Positions 32,059 through 38,996 of a stretch of 64,000 nucleotides of DNA are shown here, in pieces. Origin of the DNA: Kitasatospora humi. Lineage in GTDB: Bacteria; Actinomycetota; Actinomycetes; Streptomycetales; Streptomycetaceae. A program made the translations under genes and the position numbers. The notes beneath the pieces were generated by a model, which was given only the letters and a program-made list of their open reading frames with translations, did not search any database and had not been told where the DNA came from. Every line of letters starts with the position of its first letter. The first letter of the stretch is position 1. The stretch spans positions 96,444-160,443 of the forward strand of contig NZ_JAJJPA010000013.1 of the NCBI RefSeq assembly GCF_020907985.1, read 5' to 3'.

Positions 32059-32271
32059 CCCCCTTGGGTCCGGGCCCAGCTCCGGCGCAAGGGTTCGAGT
32101 TGCGTCCGTCCGTTCCGAACTGGCGGGCGGAAGGGGCGACTTGATGGGCGGTCGCCGCAGGCGGCACCATCAGGATTCACCGGCTCCTTCGCACGGAGGG
32201 ATACGCTACGAACGCGCGTCGCTACCCACTGCGGCTGCTGCGGCTGCTGTGGCTGCTTGAGGAGGAGTCCT

Positions 32272-32808
32272 GTGTCATCGCCTTGTGATCCCGAGTACGC
32301 TCCCGTCGGTGACGTGGGTGCCGCGCTCATGGTGATCGACTCGCAGCTCAAGGCCATCTACGACGGCAGGACCGAGAGGGACCTCGAACAGCGGCAGATG
32401 GTCGACCAGTTCACCGCGTCCATGGACCGGGCCGGATTCGACGCGCTGCTGGACGGCGCGTGCACGTTCATCTACATGTACATGCGGTGGCTGCGGCTGG
32501 CCTGCGAGGACCATGACGAGGACGTCATCGAGTACGTGGTGCCCAGCCTCGTGGCCACGATGCGCATGATGCCCAGGACCTTCCGGCCCGAGGTCATTCC
32601 GACCATGACCGGCCTGCTCATCGCCGCGGCCACCGGCCTGAGCCCCAATCTGTGGCGCGCGCAGTACGGTGACTGGACGCGTGCCGAGATGACTCCCCTG
32701 GAAGCCACGGCCGTCCTGCTCGCGGAGCGCATCAACCGGATCACCCAGGACAACGACTTCGCTGCCCGCATGATCACCGACGCCCTGTCCAGGGCGGACC
32801 AGGACTGA
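32272..32808 (+). CDS. Unrecognised 178-residue helical protein
   Basis: Start GTG 32272 has a strong GAGGAG site 6 bases upstream. The protein looks all-helical and acidic (VIDSQLKAIYDGRTERDL, DDHDEDVIEYVVPSL, LGLSPNLWRAQYGDWTRAEM), with no membrane segment, signal or known motif recognised. It stands alone between the cyclase operon and a low-complexity repeat. No family could be named. Confidence 0.6.
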   Translation: MSSPCDPEYAPVGDVGAALMVIDSQLKAIYDGRTERDLEQRQMVDQFTASMDRAGFDALLDGACTFIYMYMRWLRLACEDHDEDVIEYVVPSLVATMRMMPRTFRPEVIPTMTGLLIAAATGLSPNLWRAQYGDWTRAEMTPLEATAVLLAERINRITQDNDFAARMITDALSRADQD

Positions 32809-32810
32809 TG

Positions 32811-32935
32811 CGCTGCCCCTGCCCCGGCCCGGGGTAGCGGTCGGCTGTACTGCCCCTGCCCCTGCCCCTGCCCCTGCCTGCTCCTGCCGCTGCCCCTGCC
32901 TGCTCCTGCTCCTGCCCCTGCCGCTGCCCGGGCGT
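32811..32935. repeat. Hexanucleotide low-complexity tract
   Basis: A run of CCCCTG/CCGCTG-type hexamers between two convergent genes. No spacer structure and no palindromes are present, so it is not a CRISPR array. Similar hexamer runs occur in the Rrf2 tail and the histidine-kinase N-terminus. Confidence 0.8.
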
Positions 32936-32956
32936 GGGCGTGGGCCGGCGGTCGGC

Positions 32957-33607
32957 TCAACGTCCGTGGCGGCTGAGATAGGTGAGGACCGCGAGGACCC
33001 GGCGGTGGCCGCTGTCGGCCGGCGAGAGGCCGAGCTTGGCGAAGACGTTGCCGATGTGCTTGTGGACGGCGTTGTCGGTGATGACGAGCCGGGCCGCGAT
33101 CGTGGCGTTGTCCTTGCCTTCCGCCATCAGGGCGAGGACTTCGCGTTCCCGTGGCGTCAGCGCGGCGATCGGGTCGTGGGCGTGACCGGTGAGGAGTTGC
33201 CCGATCACCTCGGGATCCATGACGGTACCGCCGGCGGCGACCCGCCGCAGCGCGTCGATGAACTCGCTCACCCGGCTCACCCGGTCCTTGAGCAGGTAGC
33301 CGACGCCGCCGCGCTTGTCGGAGACCAGCTCACCGGCGTACTGCTGCTCGACGTACTGGGACAGGACGAGCACGGGCAGGCCGGGGTGCCGGCGGCGGGC
33401 CTGGAGGGCGGCGTGGATGCCCTCGTCGCGGAAGGTCGGCGGTAGCCGCACGTCGACGATGGTGACGTCCGGTCGGTGTTCGGCGACGGCGGCGAGGAAG
33501 CCGGGGCCGTCCTGGGCGATCGCGGCGACGTGGAAACCCTTGGTGGTCAGCAGGAGTTCCAGCCCGTTGGACAGCAGGACGTTGTCCTCCGCGATCACGA
33601 CCCGCAT
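32957..33607 (-). CDS. NarL/LuxR-type response regulator (orphaned partner lost)
   Basis: 216 residues. Receiver domain about 1-125 (MRVVIAEDNVLLSNG with the acidic pair, VDVRLPPTF with the phosphoryl-acceptor D, SQYVEQQYAG, and the DRVSRV segment), then a LuxR helix-turn-helix (TPREREVLALMAEGKDNATI). Its ATG overlaps the last 13 bases of the truncated kinase, so it was once the second gene of an ordinary two-gene kinase/regulator pair. With the kinase broken its activation route is unclear. Confidence 0.88.
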   Translation of the reverse strand: MRVVIAEDNVLLSNGLELLLTTKGFHVAAIAQDGPGFLAAVAEHRPDVTIVDVRLPPTFRDEGIHAALQARRRHPGLPVLVLSQYVEQQYAGELVSDKRGGVGYLLKDRVSRVSEFIDALRRVAAGGTVMDPEVIGQLLTGHAHDPIAALTPREREVLALMAEGKDNATIAARLVITDNAVHKHIGNVFAKLGLSPADSGHRRVLAVLTYLSRHGR

Positions 33608-33955
33608 GCCAGGCCCACAGTGATCGTGGTCGGACCGCCGCCGGGGCTGTGGAGGTGGACGCTGCCGTCGAGCGCCAGGACACGGTGGCGGATTCCGGCG
33701 ATGCCGGTACCCAGCGTCTCGTCGGCGCCGCCGACTCCGTCGTCGATGACCTCGATCGACAGCCGGTCACCGTCGCGGGCGACGCGGACGGCGGTCCGGG
33801 TGGCCCGGCTGTGCTTGGCGGCGTTGGTGAGCGCCTCGGCGATCGTGAAGTACGCCACGGCCTCGACGGCGGCGGGGACCGTGCCGAGGTCGCCGATGTC
33901 GAGGGTGGTGTCGATCGCCGAACGGGCCGCCAGCGCGGCCAGGGAGAACCCCGCA
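33595..33955 (-). pseudogene. Histidine kinase remnant (ATPase domain only)
   Basis: The last ~115 residues of a NarL-type (DesK-like) histidine kinase are intact: YFTIAEALTNAAKHS (N-box), IDDGVGGADETLG (G1), GTGIAGIRHRVLAL (G2) and the C-terminal TITVGLACGS. Everything upstream (sensor, HisKA dimerisation with the phosphoryl-accepting His) is absent; instead the frame reads into unrelated sequence next to a transposase fragment at 34075-34203. It overlaps its former response regulator by 13 bases. Confidence 0.75.
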
Positions 33956-34074
33956 TCTGCCGCAGTGGCGCAGCGGGCAGGATTCACCCCCGGCCGGCAG
34001 ACGCAAAGCAAGGGCGGCACACGGTTCGACTGGTACACCCGGGACCTACGCGCCGCCCTCCAGTGACGGCCGGC

Positions 34075-34203
34075 AGTTACGGGACAACAGTTCCTGGGCG
34101 CGGCGATCACGCATTGGACGAAACCGGCGTTTGTGCGCCGGGCATCCTGTTCGTGCTGTCCACCGGCATCACCTGGCATCGACTGGCGCTGGACTTCGGC
34201 TGA
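34075..34203 (+). mobile_element. IS5-family transposase remnant
   Basis: An open frame ending at 34203 reads LDETGVCAPGILFVLSTGIT-W-HRLALDFG, the N-terminal insertion-site region of IS5-group transposases (relatives read GILFVLRTGIPW). The rest of the element, terminal repeats and the other frame are missing, so it is a decayed fragment. It directly abuts the beheaded kinase. Confidence 0.65.
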
Positions 34204-34263
34204 TCGATTCAGCGATGCGACGGTCGGTGGCCACGGATGCCCGGCGCCCCGGGGTGGGGGTGG

Positions 34264-34980
34264 TCACAGGAAGATCCGGACCACCAGTGATGCGAACCCG
34301 CCGAGTGCGTACACGAGTGCGCTGTAGGTGGTGAACGGGAACAGGCGGTAGTGCTGTCGGACCTTCAGGAAGAAGGCACCCGCTACGAGGAGCATCCCCA
34401 CGGCGTAGACCAGGCCGACGGGGGACCGGTCGAGCCCGGCGTACGCCAGGACGGTCACTGCGTACACGGCCGCGTTGAGCACGAGGGCGGCCGGTGATCC
34501 CTGGGCGGACGATTCGTCCGGGTTCCTGCTCTCGATCGCCAGCAGGCTCGTGTTCATCAGCAGGGCACCGGCGAAGAACATCGTGTTGCCGGTGTAGAAG
34601 TCGTTGAAGAAGAGGCCTCCGCAGAGGTCTCCGGTGAAAGCGTTGGCGTCGCAGTGCTCGTTGAAGGCGGCCGAGGCCATCTCGTGCAGGCCGTTCCCGG
34701 TGGCGTAGAAGTACGTGCCGATGACGAAGGCGAGGAAGAGCCACTTCCCCTCCCTCGACCGCAGGGCCGAGAAGTCGCGGGAGACCTCCCGGAAGATGAG
34801 CGCCGGAACGATCACCGTGAGCGGGATCAGCACGGTCAGCTGGACCAACTCGTGGAGGCGTAGGAAACCGTACGGCTGGAGCAGGACCCGGGTGGTGAAC
34901 GAGAAGCGTTCGACGGCGACGAGCACGACGGACAGGGAGGTGAGCGTGAACAGCAGATTCATCCGGCTCATGGCGCGCAT
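34264..34980 (-). CDS. Unrecognised integral membrane protein
   Basis: 238 residues with about seven hydrophobic segments (LLFTLTSLSVVLVAVERFSF, VQLTVLIPLTVIVPALIF, WLFLAFVIGTYFYATG, and further helices to the end). A central loop holds two cysteines (EHCDANAFTGDLCGG). No family was recognised; it is not adjacent to an obvious partner. ATG 34978-34980 was chosen from several in-frame starts because it follows a GGAAGG site; 34971 and 34962 are also possible. Confidence 0.65.
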   Translation of the reverse strand: MRAMSRMNLLFTLTSLSVVLVAVERFSFTTRVLLQPYGFLRLHELVQLTVLIPLTVIVPALIFREVSRDFSALRSREGKWLFLAFVIGTYFYATGNGLHEMASAAFNEHCDANAFTGDLCGGLFFNDFYTGNTMFFAGALLMNTSLLAIESRNPDESSAQGSPAALVLNAAVYAVTVLAYAGLDRSPVGLVYAVGMLLVAGAFFLKVRQHYRLFPFTTYSALVYALGGFASLVVRIFL

Positions 34981-35132
34981 GGCATCGAGACCTTCCGGGG
35001 TGGGGCGGCGACGGCGGGTTCGGCACGCTTGACGTACCGCCGCGGCCTCCCGTTCAGCCGTCGGGCCAGTTGATGACAGGCCGTCGATCCCGCTTGGGCC
35101 CTGGCTGCGAGAAGGGCTGAGGGCCGAGCGGT

Positions 35133-35182
35133 GCGTCAATTGAGGCTTGACGACTGATGAAGCGTCAACTTACGCTTGACGC
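35133..35182. promoter_or_regulatory. Two operator copies overlapping the Clp-N gene promoter
   Basis: GCGTCAA-N7-TTGACG occurs at 35133-35152 and GCGTCAA-N7-TTGACGC at 35162-35182; the second abuts the ATG at 35183. The first copy contains a -35-like TTGACG (35147-35152), and TACGCT at 35171-35176 fits a -10 with 18-bp spacing, placing the transcription start at the start codon itself (leaderless). Confidence 0.6.
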
Positions 35183-35884
35183 ATGACTCCACTCCACATC
35201 AGCCTCGCCGACCTGATCGCCCGGCTCGACGAGGAACTCACCGACGCCAACGACCTGGCCCGCATCAGCGAGGCGCAACTCCGTGCCCAGACCCTGTCCG
35301 ATCTCGGTGACCAGCTCATCGACCACTACGTCGTCAAGGCCAGGCAGGCCGGCGCGTCGTGGACCCAGATCGGCGACGCCATCGGGGTGACCAAGCAGGC
35401 CGCCCAGCAACGCCACGCACCCGCCGCGTTCCAGCGGTTCACCAACTTGAACCGGCACAGCATCGTGCTGGCGCAGGAGGCCGCCCGAACGTACAAGCAC
35501 GACTTCATCGGCACCGAACACATGCTGCTCGGTCTGCTCGGCGAACCGCAGGGCCTGGCGTACGAGGTGCTGGTGGCGAAGGGCGAGTCGGAGCAGCGCG
35601 TCCGCGACGCGATCGAGGAAGCGATGCCGCCGACCGGGCAGAAGGCGCTGCGCGGTCACATCGCGTTCCGGCCGGAGAGCAAGGAGGCCATCGAGCAGGC
35701 GCACCGCGCGGCGGCCGACTTCGGCCACGACTGGGTCGGCACGGAGCACACACTGCTGGGCCTGATCCGCACCGGGGAGGGTCTGGCCGCTCGGATCCTG
35801 CGCGACCTCGGCTTCACATCGGACGAGCTGCACGAGACGGTCAAGGCCGAGATCGCCAAACGGTCCGCCGCGCACGACAAGTAG
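35183..35884 (+). CDS. HTH protein with two Clp N-terminal domains
   Basis: 233 residues. Residues about 40-70 are a helix-turn-helix (AGASWTQIGDAIGVTKQAAQQRH), followed by two Clp-N repeats: about 90-155 (GTEHMLLGLLGEPQGLAYEVL) and about 170-230 (GTEHTLLGLIRTGEGLAARIL). Clp-N domains bind Clp substrates or adaptors; here they probably serve as the sensor part of a regulator, not a chaperone, as no AAA domains exist. The gene is preceded by two copies of a GCGTCAA palindromic site overlapping its own promoter, so autoregulation is expected. Confidence 0.82.
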   Translation: MTPLHISLADLIARLDEELTDANDLARISEAQLRAQTLSDLGDQLIDHYVVKARQAGASWTQIGDAIGVTKQAAQQRHAPAAFQRFTNLNRHSIVLAQEAARTYKHDFIGTEHMLLGLLGEPQGLAYEVLVAKGESEQRVRDAIEEAMPPTGQKALRGHIAFRPESKEAIEQAHRAAADFGHDWVGTEHTLLGLIRTGEGLAARILRDLGFTSDELHETVKAEIAKRSAAHDK

Positions 35885-35993
35885 GGCCGGCCGCCGGCCT
35901 CGTGGCGCCGGTGTGGAAGTCTGTCGACACGACTCACGATGATCAACGGTGGCCGCGGCCATCCCGCAGCCGGTCCACCGGCAAGACCGCGGT

Positions 35994-36494
35994 CTACGGT
36001 TGGAGTGCCAGGTCGCGCTGGTACCAGGTGCCTGGCTTGCCGCCGAGGTCGGCCGGGTCTGCCGGGCCGACCGGGACGAACCCGGCCTTGGTCAGCACCT
36101 TCTGGGACGCGGCATTGGCGTGGGCGGCGGCTGCCCGGAGTGTGCGCAGCCCGTGCCGCGCCGCCGCCAGCCGGCACAACTCCCGGACCGTCGCCGTCGC
36201 TACGCCGCGGCCGGCGACGTGCTGCGCGACCCGGTAACCGAGGTCGGCAGTGCCGTCCTCGAAGTCGTACAGGTTGAACCGGCCCAGAACCGATCCATCC
36301 TCGGCGACCAGCGCGTAAAAGGCGCAGATACCAGCCTCTTGCTCAGCCAGCAAGGCGCTGTACCGGTCGGCGAACTGGTCGTAGAACTCGTCGCCCCGGT
36401 CGGGAACCGAGGCAGCGAAGTAGGCACGGTTCGCCAGCTCGAAGGCCAGGACCGCCGGGGCATGGCCGGCATCCAACTGCTTCAGCTCGGGCAC
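35994..36494 (-). CDS. GNAT acetyltransferase (RimI-like)
   Basis: 166 residues with the GNAT core: GTADLGYRVAQHVAGRGVAT supplies motif A (the R/Q-x-x-G-x-G/A acetyl-CoA loop), and KAGFVPVGP is the C-terminal substrate-binding strand. Protein N-acetylation or small-molecule modification are both possible. It is convergent with the Clp-N gene and followed upstream by a truncated DUF5753 fragment. Confidence 0.85.
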   Translation of the reverse strand: MPELKQLDAGHAPAVLAFELANRAYFAASVPDRGDEFYDQFADRYSALLAEQEAGICAFYALVAEDGSVLGRFNLYDFEDGTADLGYRVAQHVAGRGVATATVRELCRLAAARHGLRTLRAAAAHANAASQKVLTKAGFVPVGPADPADLGGKPGTWYQRDLALQP

Positions 36495-36732
36495 GGCGCC
36501 ACTCTACCCGGGCGGCACGCCGAGGCCACCCGAGTTTTGACACCAGCGGCAGACAAGCCCCAAGGCCGTGGCACATCGCGATCCACAGCTGGAGCACCAA
36601 GCCCGAACAACACTGACGGCCCGTCGGCTCGCCCGGCGGGCCGTTTCCGTTTCTTCGAGCTGGTGGCGGACACGCCCCGCGGCCGACCGTCGCGTCGGGT
36701 GGGCGCTGGGTTCCACCGCCGGAGCCGGTCCC
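36495..36732. other. Intergenic region with a hairpin and no intact gene
   Basis: The stretch holds a terminator-like hairpin at 36616-36644 and no ORF with recognisable family similarity. One frame on the plus strand ends TQGRGTSRSTAG-like sequence that could be a decayed fragment, but it is too short to name. Confidence 0.4.
36616..36644 (+). terminator. Hairpin terminator followed by a T-rich run
   Basis: ACGGCCCG (36616-36623) and CGGGCCGT (36637-36644) pair exactly around a 13-base loop, followed by TTTCCGTTTCTTC. It is the most terminator-like element of this gap; the gene it ended is not identifiable now. Confidence 0.55.
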
Positions 36733-37012
36733 TTTGAACTGGTCTTCCCAGTTGCGGGCCGTCTTGCCGTCTCGTTCCAGGAAGCCCCGCAGCTGGCACT
36801 CGGAGTAGGCCGCCACCGAGCGATCGGGCATGGTCAGCAGGGTGACCATCATGGTGAACGGCAGCTCCGAGGCCAGCCTGAACGGAGCGATCTGGATCGT
36901 CACATTGGGCCGGTCGGTCAGCTCTTCGATGCGGTGGAGCTGACGACGCATCACCGCCGGGCCTCCGACCGGGCGCCGGATGGCTCCCTCATCCAGGACC
37001 ACATGCAGCAGC
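36733..37012 (-). pseudogene. DUF5753 (Scr1-type regulator) fragment
   Basis: The frame reads LLHVVLDEGAIRRPVGGPAV and then VMRRQLHRIEELTDRPNVTI, ending in RNWEDQF, the middle of a DUF5753 ligand domain of Scr1-type streptomycete regulators. The N-terminal helix-turn-helix and the last ~15-20 residues of the domain are both missing, so it is a fragment. It lies in the scarred 33-37 kb stretch. Confidence 0.6.
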
Positions 37013-37130
37013 GGGGCACTTGCCCGCATGCTCGGGGGGAACTCCCAGGTGGCGCCGTGACCACCACCCGCGCACCCGGTGAACCGCCGCTCGGCGCGAC
37101 CACGTGCCGCCACTCCCGAAGGGCCCGCCG

Positions 37131-37346
37131 GTGACCGGCGGTCGGCAGATCCCCACGCCGCCCATCACCAAGTGGCGGCCGGGTCGTTGTCACTGCTGCG
37201 GCCGCCCCACCCTGGTCGCCCCGGGCCCGGTGATCACCGTCGACAGCGGTACCCAAGTCGCCGTTCCCTGGTGCCTGTTCGGCTTCGAGCGGGCCAACCG
37301 CATGCTGCGTCGCGCCGCGTTGAGCGAAGCGCCGCACCGCTACTGA
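37131..37346 (+). CDS. Small CxxC protein
   Basis: 71 residues from GTG 37131, preceded by GAAGGG at a good distance. It contains CHCCGRP and a later WCLFGFERANR, a zinc-ribbon-like cysteine pattern, and is rich in Pro near the start. No family could be named. It is followed by another small gene 60 bases downstream. Confidence 0.45.
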   Translation: MTGGRQIPTPPITKWRPGRCHCCGRPTLVAPGPVITVDSGTQVAVPWCLFGFERANRMLRRAALSEAPHRY

Positions 37347-37405
37347 CCCGACTCGCCTCTCCCATTCCCAACTCCGAAAACCCTGTACGAAAGGCAGCCC
37401 CCGCA

Positions 37406-37606
37406 ATGAGCTCCCCCGAGCCCGGCCACACCCTCGACGACCCGTTCGACCGCCACACCGCGCTCGCCGACCTGCGTGCCCTCGGCCGCAAACTCGACGC
37501 CCTGGCCGCCGAGAAGGGTCCCTGTCCCGAGATCGACGCCACCCTCGCCGCGATGAAGCAGCTGCACGCCCGCATCACCGCTGATCTGGCCGCCGCCACG
37601 CCCTGA
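37406..37606 (+). CDS. Small acidic helical protein
   Basis: 66 residues (MSSPEPGHTLDDPFDRHTAL, then KQLHARITADLAAATP). Helical and acidic, no motif recognised. A moderate GAAAGG site lies 13 bases upstream. It may form an operon with the CxxC protein before it; a strong hairpin follows at 37663-37690. Confidence 0.45.
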   Translation: MSSPEPGHTLDDPFDRHTALADLRALGRKLDALAAEKGPCPEIDATLAAMKQLHARITADLAAATP

Positions 37607-37662
37607 GCGGCCCGCGCGCTGCCCGCATCGCCGCCCCCGGAACGCGGTCCCGCATCGGCCCG

Positions 37663-37690
37663 CCCCCACCCGGCTTGCGCCGGGTGGGGG
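37663..37690. terminator. Perfect 12-bp hairpin between convergent genes
   Basis: Arms CCCCCACCCGGC (37663-37674) and GCCGGGTGGGGG (37679-37690) are exact reverse complements around TTGC. It lies between the plus-strand small gene ending 37606 and the minus-strand cupin ending 37714. Confidence 0.7.
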
Positions 37691-37713
37691 TCCGATCGCC
37701 ACCAGTCACATCG

Positions 37714-38025
37714 TCAGTCGCTGTCCCGCTTCTCGACGACCAGGACGCGGGCCTGCGGGGTGGGGCGGGCGACGTGTGCGTCGCCGGGTTCCACGCAGCA
37801 CACCCGGCCCGGTGTGAGGCGTTCGACGTGCTCGACGCCGTCGACGCGGTAGTGCATGTCGACCGCTCCGTCGAGGACGACGAACACCTCCGGCCCGTCA
37901 TTGACGTGCCATTCGTAGGGCTGGTCGGTCCAGTGCAGCCGGACCGTCGCGTCGTCCAGGGCGGCGAGGTCGATCGCCCCCCAGGGGTGGTCGGCGGTGA
38001 AGGAGGAGGCATCGATGAATCGCAC
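37714..38025 (-). CDS. Small cupin-domain protein
   Basis: 103 residues, one cupin (double-stranded beta helix): VRFIDASSF start, WHVNDGPEVFVVLDGAVDMH with the cupin metal-type histidine and acidic residue, and RVCCVEPGDAHVARP with the second motif. GTG at 38023-38025 was chosen because the upstream frame has no similarity and GGAAG precedes this GTG. Metal and substrate are unknown. Confidence 0.7.
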   Translation of the reverse strand: MRFIDASSFTADHPWGAIDLAALDDATVRLHWTDQPYEWHVNDGPEVFVVLDGAVDMHYRVDGVEHVERLTPGRVCCVEPGDAHVARPTPQARVLVVEKRDSD

Positions 38026-38464
38026 GGGAGGTCTTCCGGTTCGGGGGCCGTGCAGTCGGCCCGGGCGATCCATCGTGCGACGGAGTTGCCGCCGCGGCGA
38101 CCGGCAGGAATGCCATAGTCCATCGAGATCCTGCCACGCCCCTTCGGCGGAGGAAGCCACGGCGGCTGAAGGCCCAGCCCGTGTTCGGCCGGGGGAGCGG
38201 GAGCACCGGGGCGGCTCGTCGAACCGCCGTTATTGGCGTGCCCAGCTCGGTTGGGGGGCAGTATCGTTGTCGCCAACTGCCGTTGGCTGGGCGGCACCGC
38301 GTTCCACGTCCGAAGTCAGCCGGGCCGCCTGCCGCCCGGCTGGGAGTTGACGGTCCATGAGGAACGAGCTGACGTAACGCCTGCCGCCCCGCTGACATTT
38401 GTCATGGGACTCCCGTGCGTCGGCACACTGCCCGATCTCCCGCACTCCGACCAGGATGGAACCC
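38026..38464. other. Intergenic region upstream of the two-component operon
   Basis: 439 bases with no recognisable gene. It contains the palindrome TGACATTTGTCA at 38393-38404 and should carry the promoters of the divergent cupin and membrane-protein genes. Confidence 0.4.
38393..38404. promoter_or_regulatory. TGACA-TT-TGTCA palindrome
   Basis: Perfect 12-bp palindrome with 5-bp arms, about 60 bases upstream of the membrane-protein/kinase operon. Palindromic sites of this TGAC/GTCA type are bound by DesR/LiaR-like (NarL-type) response regulators; the NarL regulator at 40172 is the obvious candidate. Confidence 0.45.
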
Positions 38465-38902
38465 ATGAGCTTCAGCAACACGAACCAGAGCGGCCACGGT
38501 GGCCTGACCCACCCGGACACCGTGCGTGCGTTCCGTACCGTCCGGCAGCTGGTGATCGCCTACCTCGGGCTGAGTCTGGTCACCCTCGTCGTCATCTTCG
38601 CCATGAAGGGCGACCACTCGATGGTGAACCAGGCGGTCATGAGCCGGGGGATCGGCGTCGCGATCAGTGCCGTGCTGACGTTCGTCTTCACCGCCAAGGC
38701 GGCGGCCGGGTCGCGCGGGGCGTTCCGGCGGCTGCGGTTCCTCTCGCCGATCCTGGTGGCGGTCATCGTCGTCATCGTGGCGCTGCCGGGGACGTACCCG
38801 CTGTGGATGAAGATCGAGCAGGTCGCCTGCGGGCTGCTGCTGCTCGGGGTGGCCGTCGTCACCAACGGGCGGCACCTGCGGACGCTGTTCGCGACGCTCT
38901 GA
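38465..38902 (+). CDS. Four-helix membrane protein of a kinase operon
   Basis: 145 residues with four hydrophobic segments (QLVIAYLGLSLVTLVVIF, ISAVLTFVFTAKAA, LSPILVAVIVVIVALPGTY, VACGLLLLGVAVV). No enzymatic motif. Such small membrane proteins are common directly upstream of streptomycete histidine kinases and may modulate them. ATG 38465 follows an AGGATGGA site; 38456 is an alternative. Confidence 0.7.
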   Translation: MSFSNTNQSGHGGLTHPDTVRAFRTVRQLVIAYLGLSLVTLVVIFAMKGDHSMVNQAVMSRGIGVAISAVLTFVFTAKAAAGSRGAFRRLRFLSPILVAVIVVIVALPGTYPLWMKIEQVACGLLLLGVAVVTNGRHLRTLFATL

Positions 38903-38942
38903 CCAGGGCGTTCCGGGCGAGCGCGGCGGCCGACGGGAGAAG

Positions 38943-38996
38943 GGCGACTCACGCGTGAACAGCGACCCGAGCGTGAAAGGCGACCCGAGCGTGAGA
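38943..38996. repeat. Three 18-bp tandem repeats over the kinase start
   Basis: Units 38943-38960, 38961-38978 and 38979-38996 are variants of GGCGACCCGAGCGTGA; each contains a GTG and all three GTGs (38955, 38973, 38991) are in the same reading frame. The repeat thus duplicates the start codon together with flanking bases. Confidence 0.75.

Noticed and set aside
32811..32935. Possible CRISPR-like repeat array
   Set aside because: Units are 6 bp with no spacers or palindromic repeat, so it is simple-sequence DNA.
36616..36644. Possible tRNA or attachment site
   Set aside because: Only one stem is present, no cloverleaf, no CCA end and no adjacent integrase.
37104..37130. Longer start of the CxxC protein at ATG 37104
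   Set aside because: It overlaps the DUF5753 remnant and has no ribosome site, while GTG 37131 has GAAGGG at the correct distance.
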